Shown here piece by piece: positions 53,651 to 62,236 of a DNA stretch of 64,000 nt. The notes under the pieces are model-generated. The model saw only the letters and a program-made list of their open reading frames with translations, was not told the origin of the DNA and did no database searches. The translations under genes and the position numbers were made by a program. The stretch is from positions 1 through 64,000 of the forward strand of contig CAYXJZ010000008.1 in NCBI GenBank assembly GCA_964465355.1, given 5' to 3'. Every line of letters starts with the position of its first letter. Position 1 is the first letter of the stretch. Source of the DNA: JAABTL01 sp964465355 (GTDB taxonomy: Bacteria > Deinococcota > Deinococci > Deinococcales > Trueperaceae).

Positions 53651-53677
53651 CTCCGAGCTCGCCCCGCCTCCTAGGCG
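53644..53677. terminator. Hairpin between convergent BTAD regulator 2 and lipoprotein C
   Basis: CGCCTAG (53644-53650) pairs with CTAGGCG (53671-53677) across a 20-base loop; GGG and GGCCC extend it imperfectly. The stop codon of BTAD regulator 2 is in the left arm. Likely bidirectional terminator, unlike the G-foot hairpins elsewhere. Confidence 0.5.
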
Positions 53678-53687
53678 GGCCCTGCTC

Positions 53688-56600
53688 TCAGGGCGGGCAC
53701 ACCCCGGTGAAGAGGATGGTCCCCGGGTCCGGCTGGAAGGCCCCGTCTCCCTCCTCCAGGTAGCACACCGACCAGGTCGAGGAGCCGGCGGCCGTCTTGC
53801 GCAGCAGCCCGAGGTTGCGGAAGGAGCCGCCACCCAGCAGCGGTTGGTCGTTGGCGACCACGAAGTTCGAGAGCGAGAGGCTGTTGAAGGGGTGGACCGA
53901 GTTCAGGATCTCGGAGCCGGCCTCGATGGTGATGGGACCGGCTTCGGTGACCCAGGTGAGGCTGCCGAAGGCGCCGCTCTCGTTGACGATGCGCAGGCCG
54001 CCGCCCAGTGTGCCTCCGTGGATCTCTGCCTGTGTCGAAGGGCTGAGCACGATGGAGCCGGGGCCGCTCAGGACGCCACCCACACCGTTGCGGAAGATGC
54101 CGGTGGTCTCGAACCGCAGTTCCCCGCCCGCCGCGATCTCGAGCACGCCTTCGTTCTGCAGGGTGGCGCCCTGCACGTAGATGTCGCTGTCGGTGCCACT
54201 GAGCACGAAGCGGCCCTGGTTGATGATCAGACCGCCGCCGCTGGGCGCCGATCCGGCGATGACGCCGATCCCCGACATCTCGAGCAGGCCGCCCGGCATG
54301 ACGTGCACGGTGCCAGGACGGAGGCTGGTGCCCTGGCCGCCACCGAGACCTGTGTCGACGGTGAGGCTGCCGTACACCTCCAGCGTGTGGTCAGGACCGA
54401 CGTAGCCTGCGTTGTTGCCGACGCGCAGGATGTTGCCGGTCGCGTCGGCTGGGATGATCGTCGTGCCGGGGCCGTCGAGCCAGCCGCCGCCCTGCCAGGT
54501 CAGGTTGTCGGTGACCGTGAGCGTGTGCGGCACGTTGAGGTGACCGGCGACCACCACCGAGGCCAGCGTCACAGGCTCGTCCGGCAAGGTGAAGCCGGGC
54601 GGGCTCTTCCACACGTGGAGCGCGTCGTAGCTGAAGGTGCCGCCGGCATCCACCTCTGTCGTGCCCGAGCCCTCCACCCGCAAGACGTTGAGGATCACGT
54701 CGCCGCTGGCCTGCAGGACGGTGTGGCCCAAGGCCACGACGCCCTGGCTGCGCAAGCTGCGCACCGCGACCACGGCCACGGGGTCGTAGTGGAAGCCGCC
54801 GCTTGGCAGCGTCACGTAGGTCGCCACCCCGGGGATCAACACGTCGTCGTCGGCGTTGGGCAGGCGCGGCGGATCCCAGTTCTGGGCGTTCCCCCAGAGC
54901 GAGCTCGCGCCGCCGACCCATTCGATGGTGTACTCGCCCGGATCGACGCCTTCGTCGGCGCAGGAGGCGAAGGCCACCTGGAGCACCGTCGCCGAACCGA
55001 CGGGTCTGCCGCTCACCGGCAGCACGCAGTTGCGCCAGGTCTGCCGGTCGGTGAAGGCCAGCTGACTGCCGCTTCCTTCCGGCAGCGTGGGCAGGAAGAA
55101 GTAGCCGTCCTCCTGCACGAAGCCGGCGAAGGGCAAGGGCTGGCCGTTGTACAAGGCGGTGACCGTGTAGCGCCCGGCTTGGATGCGGGGCACCGAGGCC
55201 TGCGCCGGCGCTGAGAGCGAGCCATGCTCCCACCACTCGGGGAAGTCGTCCGGTATGAAGGTGCCGCCGGCCGGTCCGCCGGGGACGACCACCGAGCCCA
55301 TGCCGGTGACCCAGTTGGGGGGCGAGCTGCTCGGCGGCTCCCGGCTCGGCCTCGGCCAAGGGCTGTTGGGGCTCTCGTCGAACCATGGATCGGTGGCGAT
55401 GTCCTCCGGGCCGCAGTTGCCCAAGGCCTCACAGAGCACGTCCTTGTAAGGGTCGCAGTCGTACTCGTCGAAGCCGTCTAGGCGGTCGGCGAAGCGGTTC
55501 AGGTAGCCCAGCGAGAGGTCGCCCTGCAGGCCGCGGAAGCCCGTCTCGTAGCGGTCGCCGCGGAAGGCCCGCTCGGCGAACTGCTTGTCGTTGATGAACT
55601 TGAAGCCGTTGAGCAGGCAGGTCGCCGAGTTCTGCGATGGCCGCACGCCGGCCGAGTTCGAGGACAGGGTCGCGCCGCCGTTCCACAGCGAACGCGCCAG
55701 GGCGAGCAGCTCCGGGTCGTCGTCCGCGCGTGAGGCGTAGTCGGCGCGCGCCGTGGTGATCAGCTGCCGGATGGGCTCGAAGGGCAGGCTCATGCCCTCA
55801 GCCTGGAACTGGACGTCTGCCTGGTCGATGGCCGTGCGCAAGGCGACGTAGTTGGCGTCGACGATGGCCTTGGCCGAGCCGCTGAATGGTTGCGGCGTGG
55901 TGATGGTCATGGCGTAGCTGGCGATGACGGTGTCGCCCACCTTCCACACAAGCTCCACCGTGGCTGCGCCGGTCGGCAGGGGTGGCACCACAGCGAGGAG
56001 GTACTGCCTGCCATCGGCGTTCAGGCCGACGGTGGCGGGTACCTCGGCGGTGGTCGCGCCGACCCGGAAGCGGACGTAGTAGCCGTGGACGGCGTAGATG
56101 TTGAGCCCGGTGGCGGCCACCTCGATGAGGCTGCCTGGCGGTCCGGCGGGCAGCGTGGAGGCGGGCCGCAGGCCAGCGCCATGCAGCGCCAGCGAGCGCG
56201 TTCCCAGCGCGCTGCTGAGGGTGGCGTCGGCGGCCTGTGGCACCACGGGCGGGTTCGACACCACGTCGCCGTTGGGCGCCACCGAGGCGCCGCCGATGAC
56301 CATGAGCTCGCCCACGCCGCGGCCCATGTCGGGCCCGATGCGGTAGCTGACCACCGTCTGGCCCGGTTGCACCATCGGCCCGAAACCGCCGGAGGTCATG
56401 GCCACCCTGTCACCGGTGGGGATGGTGGAGCGGATCTCCTGGGCGCCGAGGAAGGTGACGCCGAGGGCGTCGTAGTCGACGCCGGTGGCGGCCAGCACCT
56501 GGGCCTGGGTCATGGTCTCGAAGCTGATGCTGGCGCCGGTGGCGACGCCGGCAGGGATGCTCACCGTGCTGATGGCGCCACTGGCCTCGGCGTCGCCCAG

Positions 56601-57062
56601 GATGGCGCCCGACGCCGCGACGATGCCGCTGGACGGCGGCGCGTGCACCACCTGCACCTGGATCCTGCTCTGGCGGTCGACGCCGCCCGAACGGACCACC
56701 GCCCGCAGCTCAAGGGGCCCCTCCGGGTGGTCACGGGGGATGACGAAGACCCGCAGCGTGTTCTCGCCAGGGAAGGTGGGTGTGACCAGCTCACCGCCGA
56801 CGTAGAGCTGCACGCCTTCGACCTCGGCCGCGTCCTGCAACTGGATGCCGAAGAAGATGGCGCCGCTCACGCGGCTGCCTGCCATGGGCGTGGTGATCCT
56901 GAAGAAGCCTTCGGCATCGCCGGGACCGGGCCCCGGCCCAGGCGGTGGGCTGCCGCAGGAGACCAGCGCGACGAGGACGCCGGCGACCAGCAGCCTGAGC
57001 AAGCCGGGAAGGCGACGCCTAGCAGGACGTGGATGACGGGAAGTGGCGACAGGTTCGCTCAT
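53688..57062 (-). CDS. Large lipoprotein with Ig-like and beta-helix regions (lipoprotein C)
   Basis: 1124 residues, intact paralogue of lipoprotein A. MSEPVATSRHPRPARRRLPG leads to a hydrophobic stretch with lipobox LVSCGS and a Pro/Gly linker. An Ig-like region follows (ITTPMAGSRVSGAIFFGIQL, LRVFVIPRDHPEGPLELRAV), then STVSIPAGVATGASISFETM, a conserved middle with acidic Cys pairs (DEYDCDPYKDVLCEALGNCG), a Pro/Ser-rich linker, and the C-terminal solenoid starting NWDPPRLPNADDDVLIPG and ending DPGTILFTGVCPP. No enzyme motif is seen; a cell-surface adhesin-like role fits. Start ATG 57062 follows the shared promoter by 8 bases. Divergent from BTAD regulator 3. Confidence 0.82.
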   Translation of the reverse strand: MSEPVATSRHPRPARRRLPGLLRLLVAGVLVALVSCGSPPPGPGPGPGDAEGFFRITTPMAGSRVSGAIFFGIQLQDAAEVEGVQLYVGGELVTPTFPGENTLRVFVIPRDHPEGPLELRAVVRSGGVDRQSRIQVQVVHAPPSSGIVAASGAILGDAEASGAISTVSIPAGVATGASISFETMTQAQVLAATGVDYDALGVTFLGAQEIRSTIPTGDRVAMTSGGFGPMVQPGQTVVSYRIGPDMGRGVGELMVIGGASVAPNGDVVSNPPVVPQAADATLSSALGTRSLALHGAGLRPASTLPAGPPGSLIEVAATGLNIYAVHGYYVRFRVGATTAEVPATVGLNADGRQYLLAVVPPLPTGAATVELVWKVGDTVIASYAMTITTPQPFSGSAKAIVDANYVALRTAIDQADVQFQAEGMSLPFEPIRQLITTARADYASRADDDPELLALARSLWNGGATLSSNSAGVRPSQNSATCLLNGFKFINDKQFAERAFRGDRYETGFRGLQGDLSLGYLNRFADRLDGFDEYDCDPYKDVLCEALGNCGPEDIATDPWFDESPNSPWPRPSREPPSSSPPNWVTGMGSVVVPGGPAGGTFIPDDFPEWWEHGSLSAPAQASVPRIQAGRYTVTALYNGQPLPFAGFVQEDGYFFLPTLPEGSGSQLAFTDRQTWRNCVLPVSGRPVGSATVLQVAFASCADEGVDPGEYTIEWVGGASSLWGNAQNWDPPRLPNADDDVLIPGVATYVTLPSGGFHYDPVAVVAVRSLRSQGVVALGHTVLQASGDVILNVLRVEGSGTTEVDAGGTFSYDALHVWKSPPGFTLPDEPVTLASVVVAGHLNVPHTLTVTDNLTWQGGGWLDGPGTTIIPADATGNILRVGNNAGYVGPDHTLEVYGSLTVDTGLGGGQGTSLRPGTVHVMPGGLLEMSGIGVIAGSAPSGGGLIINQGRFVLSGTDSDIYVQGATLQNEGVLEIAAGGELRFETTGIFRNGVGGVLSGPGSIVLSPSTQAEIHGGTLGGGLRIVNESGAFGSLTWVTEAGPITIEAGSEILNSVHPFNSLSLSNFVVANDQPLLGGGSFRNLGLLRKTAAGSSTWSVCYLEEGDGAFQPDPGTILFTGVCPP

Positions 57063-57070
57063 GCCATGAC

Positions 57071-57103
57071 GAGATACCGCACGGACGTTACACGAGCGAG
57101 ACA
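57071..57103 (-). promoter_or_regulatory. Promoter of lipoprotein C with TGTAACG box, shared with BTAD regulator 3
   Basis: Minus strand: TGTCTC-N5-TGTAACG (box 57084-57089), 7 bp, TATCTC (57071-57076), 8 bases, ATG. Plus strand: the same repeat reads TTACA-N6-AGACA (57088-57103), about 35 bases above the BTAD regulator 3 start. It is the only regulatory site in the 75-bp divergent gap. Confidence 0.6.
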
Positions 57104-57137
57104 ATCCTCCCGGCGAGGGGTGCGATGATGCCTTGGC

Positions 57138-59840
57138 ATGCGACCTTCGCCCGGCGCCGTCACCCACGCTCCCTACCTGCGGCTGCTCGGGCCTCCGCTG
57201 GTGGTGTGGAACGGGGCGGAGGAGACCATGGGCGACGCCCTGCCGCAGCGAATGCTGGCGTACCTGGCGCTGAGTGGCGAATGGGTGAGCAGGGAGCAGG
57301 TCGCCGAACTGCTCTGGCCCGACGCCGACCCTCCCCGAAGGTTCACCAACCTACGCCGCGTCCTCGGTCGGCTGAAGGGCCTGCCATGGGCGGCCGGCGT
57401 CGGTCATGACCGTGGTCGCCTGCGCTGGCTGGTGGAGAGCGACGTCGCCTCCTTCGCCGACCCGCGGCTGGCGACGGCCGAGCGCATCCTGCTCTGGCGC
57501 GGCCCCCTGCTGGACGGCATGCACGCCGATGAGGAGACCCCCTTCGGTCGCTGGCTGAGCGCCGAGCGGCACCGGGCGCAGGCGCGCTGGCGAGCGCTGG
57601 CCTTGCAGCGCGCGGAGGAGGCGATGGGCGCCGGCGACGGGGCAGGTGCCGAGGAGGCCATCGGCCTGCTCGCCTCGCTGCTGGAGCGCGACGCCCTGGA
57701 CGAGGAGATCCTGCAGCGCCTGCTGTCGGCCTACGGGCGCGCCGGCCGGACGGCGCAGGGACTGGACGCCTACCGGCGCTTCCAGGAGACGCTGAAGCGG
57801 GAGCTGGGCCTGACGCCGCTGGAGAGCACGCAGCAGCTCGCGGTGGACCTAGGCCGCCTTGAGCCATCGCGGTCGGGGGCAGAGCGGTTCGAGCAGGCCG
57901 GGTCGCCGGCCGTGCGGGAGCCGTCGTCGACGGAGCCCTCGCCTCTGCTGCGCGGTGGCGACGCCTTGGCCAGCATGGGCAGCGCGGCCCGGCGGATGCT
58001 GGAGGCCGCCAGCCTGGCGGCCGCGCCGTTCACCTTGGAGCAGATCGCACCGGCCACGGCCCTCTCCGAATGGTTGGCGCTGGACGCCTTGGAGCAGGCG
58101 GTGCAGGCTGGCTTGCTGGCGGAGGAGAAGGCCGGCACCTTCCGCTTCTCCAGCGAGGCCATCAGGCATGCGGTGGCCGAAGGCGTCGACCCGCGGAGGC
58201 GCGCCTTGATCGAGCAGCGGCTGGCCTGGGTGCTCCGGCGCCAGGGGGCCTCGCCCGCGCTCGTCGCCGGCCACTTCGAGCAGGCCGGCCGCCGCGCCGA
58301 GGCCCTGCACTGGCACCGCAGGGCCGCTGCCGAGGCCCTGCGGCTGCACCTGCCTGCCGCGGCGCTGGAGCACTTGGAGCACGCGGCCGAGCTGGCCGAT
58401 GAGGACGTCGACAGGGTGGAGATCGCCTTGCAGCGGGCCGAGCTGCACGACGACACGGTCGATCCACACGGCAGGGAACGGGCCTTGCAGGAGGCGGCCG
58501 ACGCGGTGGAGCGCTTGGCCGACCCGGCCTGGGTGGTGCGTGTCGCCCTGGCCAGGGCCAACCACGAGGCCGAGCGCGGCCGGGCGGACGAGGCGGCGGC
58601 CGAGGTGCAGAAGGCCATGGCGGCGGGCGCCCGTGGCGAGGCCTTCGCCCAGGCGCGCTTCGTGACCGCCCGCCTCCATCTCTGGACGGGCTCGCTCGCG
58701 GCGTCGGAGGCCGCCCTGATCGAGGCCATGACCGAGCTTCCGAAGGGTCCATCGGCCTTGCGCGGCTCGCTGCACATGGGCTTCTTCAAGGTGGCCGCCA
58801 TGCGTGGCGAACTGCCGGTCGCCGGCAGCCACCTTGGCGAGGCGATCGTCGTCTTCGAGACCCTCGGGCGGCGAGACCTGCTGGCGGATGCCCTGTGCAT
58901 GAGGGGCGTGCTTCTCATGGCCGTCGGTGACAGGGCGGGCGCCATCGAAGCGCTGGAGCAGGGCTTGGGCCTCGCCCGCGAGATGGGGCTGGTCCACGTG
59001 CAGCGAAGCGCCATCCTCAACCTGGTCAAGGTGCACACCGACGTGGCCGACGTGGCCGCTGCTGCACCGCTGATCGACGAGGGCCTGGCCTTGGCCCACG
59101 ACTTCGAGACGGTGGACGCTGAGACCGCCTTCCTGCTCTCGGTGGGCTACGTGCGCTACCTGCAAGGCGACCTGGCTGCTGCCTGGCGTGCATGGGACCG
59201 AGCCAGAGACGTGGCCGACGCCCACGGCAACCTCTTGGCCCGCATCTCCACGCGCACCGCCCCCTTCTATCCCTACCTGCGCTCCGGCGATCTGGCGCGC
59301 TGCCGGCAGCTCCTTGACGAGGTGCGCCCCTTGGTGGAGGCCCACGGGCGCTCCGGTGTGGAGCCGCGCCTCGACATCTACGCCGCGCGCCTTGCCCTGG
59401 CGGAGGGGCGGCCAGAGCTGGTGGCGGCGGCGTTGGAGGCCCTGCGGGAGCGAGAGGGCCTGCCCGACGAGGAACGCAGCGAGATCGCCTTGGCCTTGGC
59501 CCTAGCGCGTACGGCCTCAGGCGACGACCATGCGGCCTTGGAGGCGCTGCAGCTCTGCCAGGACGCCCCCACCTTCGAGGTGGCGCTGCATGCCCTGGCC
59601 TTGCGCTTGCATGCCCTCGTGCGCTCGGGGCGTCCTTGGGCGGAGGTGGCCGACGAGGCACGCGCGCATCTGGCTGGCGGCAGGGTGACGCCGTTCGAGG
59701 CCATCGATCTGACGCTGGCTCTGGCCGGCGCCCACGAGGCCTCCGGCGAGCAGGAGGAGGCCGCCGCCTTGCGCGGGCAGGCCTTGGCGCGCAGCGAGCG
59801 GTTGCAACGTTCCGTCGGCAACGAGGAACGGGGGTTCTGA
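57138..59840 (+). CDS. BTAD-TPR regulator lacking the ATPase core (BTAD regulator 3)
   Basis: 900 residues. N-terminal winged helix and BTAD domain (LRLLGPPLVVWNGAEETMGD, LWPDADPPRRFTNLRRVLGR, LLERDALDEEILQRLLSAYG) align end to end with BTAD regulator 2. After about residue 243 a 35-residue Ser/Pro/Glu-rich linker leads directly to RRMLEAASLAAAPFTLEQIA, which in regulator 2 lies at about 571. The about 300 residues with Walker A and B motifs are missing, with the frame kept. The TPR part then matches to the end (LNLVKVHTDVADVAAAAPLI). The protein should bind DNA without ATP gating. GATGAT is 7 bases before the ATG. Confidence 0.9.
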   Translation: MRPSPGAVTHAPYLRLLGPPLVVWNGAEETMGDALPQRMLAYLALSGEWVSREQVAELLWPDADPPRRFTNLRRVLGRLKGLPWAAGVGHDRGRLRWLVESDVASFADPRLATAERILLWRGPLLDGMHADEETPFGRWLSAERHRAQARWRALALQRAEEAMGAGDGAGAEEAIGLLASLLERDALDEEILQRLLSAYGRAGRTAQGLDAYRRFQETLKRELGLTPLESTQQLAVDLGRLEPSRSGAERFEQAGSPAVREPSSTEPSPLLRGGDALASMGSAARRMLEAASLAAAPFTLEQIAPATALSEWLALDALEQAVQAGLLAEEKAGTFRFSSEAIRHAVAEGVDPRRRALIEQRLAWVLRRQGASPALVAGHFEQAGRRAEALHWHRRAAAEALRLHLPAAALEHLEHAAELADEDVDRVEIALQRAELHDDTVDPHGRERALQEAADAVERLADPAWVVRVALARANHEAERGRADEAAAEVQKAMAAGARGEAFAQARFVTARLHLWTGSLAASEAALIEAMTELPKGPSALRGSLHMGFFKVAAMRGELPVAGSHLGEAIVVFETLGRRDLLADALCMRGVLLMAVGDRAGAIEALEQGLGLAREMGLVHVQRSAILNLVKVHTDVADVAAAAPLIDEGLALAHDFETVDAETAFLLSVGYVRYLQGDLAAAWRAWDRARDVADAHGNLLARISTRTAPFYPYLRSGDLARCRQLLDEVRPLVEAHGRSGVEPRLDIYAARLALAEGRPELVAAALEALREREGLPDEERSEIALALALARTASGDDHAALEALQLCQDAPTFEVALHALALRLHALVRSGRPWAEVADEARAHLAGGRVTPFEAIDLTLALAGAHEASGEQEEAAALRGQALARSERLQRSVGNEERGF

Positions 59841-59858
59841 GACGATCCCTGGCTCGAC

Positions 59859-61817
59859 CTACTCGAAGATCGGCGTGGTCTCGTCGATGCTGAGCAGGAA
59901 GGACACCAGGTCGCTGACCTCCGTCTCGCTCAGCACGCCGGCGTGGGCGGGGTTGGCCAGCACTGCGCGCAGGTCGGCTGCCGCCCCGTTGTGCAGGTAG
60001 GGGGCGGTGGCGTGCAGGCCGAGCAGCGTGGGCACCTTGAAGCCGAGCTCGCCGAGCCCAGGCTGGTCGGGCAGGAAAGTGCCCACGTCGTGGAGGACCG
60101 CTTCCACCTGTTGCCCGCCTGGACCGGCGACCTCGCCAGGCGCACCAGGCAGGGCGTTGCGCGTCCAGCCTTGGCCGCCATGGCAGGCGGCGCAGCCGGC
60201 CGCGGCGTAGACCAGTCGGCCACGTAGGGCCGCTGCCGCGTCCGAACCCTCTGGTGCTGCAGGCACCCGGATCCCTCCCAGCACGAAGGCGGCCAGGGCG
60301 TCCAGGTCGGCCGCGCGGCCACCGTTGGGGGCCCCGAGCAGTGGATGGCTTGCCCCGCTGGTGAAGCCGAGGCCGCGCATGAGCATCTCGATGTCGCCCT
60401 GCACGTCCTGCAGCTCGTCGCGGGTGGCCGAGGCGTGGAATGGCGGGCCTGTGAGCCCGCTGCGCCACAGTGGCGAGGTCTGACGCGGGCCCTCCGGCAG
60501 GGACCAGGTGGTGCCGTCGCTGCCGCCGCCAGGGTGGCAGCTGGCGCATGAGATCCAGCCGAGCGTGGACATGCGTGGGTCGGCGGCGTGGTGGAAGAGG
60601 CGCTTGCCCAGCCATTGCTCCGGGTCCAAGGTCTCCTGCACCACGCCGATGCGGCGGCCGCCCGTGCGGTTGCGCGGATCGCTGAGGTCCAGCACGCTGA
60701 CGTCGCGTGACAGGTAGTTCATGACGTAGGCGGTGCGGCCGTCTGCGCTGATGGCCAGGCCACGCGGGTTGGCGCCGGTGGGCCAGAAGCCCAGCAGCCT
60801 TGGCGATGCAGGGTCGTCAAGGGCCAGGCCCATGAGCTGGTCGCTGCCGGCCAGCACCAGGTAGGCGCGCAGCCCGTCGGCCGTGAGGGCGATGGCGGCC
60901 GGCACGTTCACCGGGGTGGAGAAGGTGGGGTCGTTGAGGTCGAGGCGGACGTCGGGCTCGACGCCGAGCGGGTCGAGCGGCAAGGCGCTGACGGCCGCCG
61001 ACACCGTGCGGTTGAAGCTCAGCGGCGGCTGGGGTGCGTTGAGGCTGTGCGCCACCCAGGCGCGGCCGGCGCGGGCGTCGATGCCGCTGAGCAGGTTGGC
61101 GAAGCCGAAGGCGAAGGGCTCGATGCTCAGTTCCCTGACGTCGCCGAGGTCGGCGGAGACGAGGCTGAGCACGCCTTGCATGCCGTCGTTCAGGTGAGGG
61201 CCGCCGCCAGGCAAGGGACGTGCAAGCAGGTGGGCGACCAGCAGCCGGTGGCCCTCGCCTTGGGCCTCGCTTGGGACCACCACGACGGCCGCTGCAGGGC
61301 CGGACAGTGTTGCATCGGCCGCCACCTGGCCACTGGCCAGGTCGACGCGCAGCAGGCGTGGTTCGCCGGCCAGGGTCAGGTAGGCATGGCGCCCGTCGGG
61401 GGAGAGGGCGAGGCCGCTTGGCTCCGCGCCGACGGGTAGGTCGCTGCGCTGCCCGCCCCGCAGCAGGCTGATGCTGCCGGAGGCGCGGTTGGCGACCACC
61501 ACCAGACCGTCGGGTGCCACGGCCACCGCCCATGGCTCCTGCCCCACCGGGATGGGCGGGTCGGCCTGCATGGTGCGGGTGTCGAGGCGGGTGACGCTGT
61601 CGGCGTCGGGGTTGACCACCCAGACGCTGTGGCCGTCGGGCGACAGCGCGATGGGGCCGGAGCGATGCGTCGCGGCGCCTTGGCCCGATGGGGGCGGTAG
61701 GCCTGCCCCGCCAAGGCAGGCCACCGTCACCAGCGCCAACGAGGCGGCGAGGGCCAACAGGACCCACCGCCGTGGCGCCGCGACCGGTCGCTCTGCTTCG
61801 TCGACCAGACCGTGCAT
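59859..61817 (-). CDS. Di-haem cytochrome c / YVTN beta-propeller lipoprotein
   Basis: 652 residues. Lipoprotein signal with lipobox VTVAC near residue 34. The first about 380 residues are beta-propeller repeats (IALSPDGHSVWVVNPDADSV, LALSPDGRHAYLTLAGEPRL, LAISADGRTAYVMNYLSRDV). The C-terminal part has two haem c sites, CASCH and CAACH, in a MauG/di-haem peroxidase-like arrangement, with LGFKVPTLLGLHATAPYLHN giving distal-site features. It is probably an envelope redox enzyme or electron carrier; substrate unknown. Its promoter has the AACGCT/TGTAACG box, linking it to the BTAD-type set. ATG 61817. Confidence 0.87.
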   Translation of the reverse strand: MHGLVDEAERPVAAPRRWVLLALAASLALVTVACLGGAGLPPPSGQGAATHRSGPIALSPDGHSVWVVNPDADSVTRLDTRTMQADPPIPVGQEPWAVAVAPDGLVVVANRASGSISLLRGGQRSDLPVGAEPSGLALSPDGRHAYLTLAGEPRLLRVDLASGQVAADATLSGPAAAVVVVPSEAQGEGHRLLVAHLLARPLPGGGPHLNDGMQGVLSLVSADLGDVRELSIEPFAFGFANLLSGIDARAGRAWVAHSLNAPQPPLSFNRTVSAAVSALPLDPLGVEPDVRLDLNDPTFSTPVNVPAAIALTADGLRAYLVLAGSDQLMGLALDDPASPRLLGFWPTGANPRGLAISADGRTAYVMNYLSRDVSVLDLSDPRNRTGGRRIGVVQETLDPEQWLGKRLFHHAADPRMSTLGWISCASCHPGGGSDGTTWSLPEGPRQTSPLWRSGLTGPPFHASATRDELQDVQGDIEMLMRGLGFTSGASHPLLGAPNGGRAADLDALAAFVLGGIRVPAAPEGSDAAAALRGRLVYAAAGCAACHGGQGWTRNALPGAPGEVAGPGGQQVEAVLHDVGTFLPDQPGLGELGFKVPTLLGLHATAPYLHNGAAADLRAVLANPAHAGVLSETEVSDLVSFLLSIDETTPIFE

Positions 61818-61823
61818 GGTTGG

Positions 61824-61853
61824 AGCCTAGCGGGGCAGCGTTACACCGGCGAC
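61824..61853 (-). promoter_or_regulatory. Promoter of the cytochrome lipoprotein with TGTAACG box
   Basis: Minus strand: TGTGTC-N5-TGTAACGCT (box 61837-61842), 7 bp, TAGGCT (61824-61829), 6 bases, ATG 61817. It matches the lipoprotein A and C promoters in box sequence and in every spacing. Confidence 0.65.
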
Positions 61854-61888
61854 ACACGGCCGGCACCTGGCGGCCGCGGCAGCCTCGC

Positions 61889-62236
61889 TCAGACCCGCAT
61901 CAGGCGCTCGATGGCCTGCGAAGCCTCACGAAGTCGCTCGTCCGCGACCTCGCCTCCCGTCTCCGCCGCGTGCATGACGCAGTGCCTCAGATGGTCGTCG
62001 AGCAGCCGCAGCGCCGAGGTCTGCAGCGCCTTGGTCATGGCGGCCACCTGGGTGAGGATGTCGATGCAATCCTGCTCCTCCTCCACCATGCGCTGCAGAC
62101 CCCTCGCCTGGCCCTCGATGCGCTTGAGGCGCTTGAGGTGCTCGTCCTTGCGGTGGATGTAGCCCCTGGTGGCAGCCGTGTCGGTGCCGACTTCGGGCGT
62201 CGGCTGGGTGCCAGGATCGGCGCTTAGGCGCTTCAT
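61889..62236 (-). CDS. csoR: CsoR-type copper-sensing repressor
   Basis: 115 residues. GYIHRKDEHLKRLKRIEGQARGLQ is the CsoR helix 1 region (basic, DNA-binding). The Cu(I) ligands are Cys57, His82 and Cys86, with the exact 25- and 4-residue spacing of CsoR. It represses copper export genes and releases DNA on Cu(I) binding. The ATG overlaps the stop of the copper ATPase gene (ATGA), so repressor and pump are co-expressed. Confidence 0.92.
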   Translation of the reverse strand: MKRLSADPGTQPTPEVGTDTAATRGYIHRKDEHLKRLKRIEGQARGLQRMVEEEQDCIDILTQVAAMTKALQTSALRLLDDHLRHCVMHAAETGGEVADERLREASQAIERLMRV

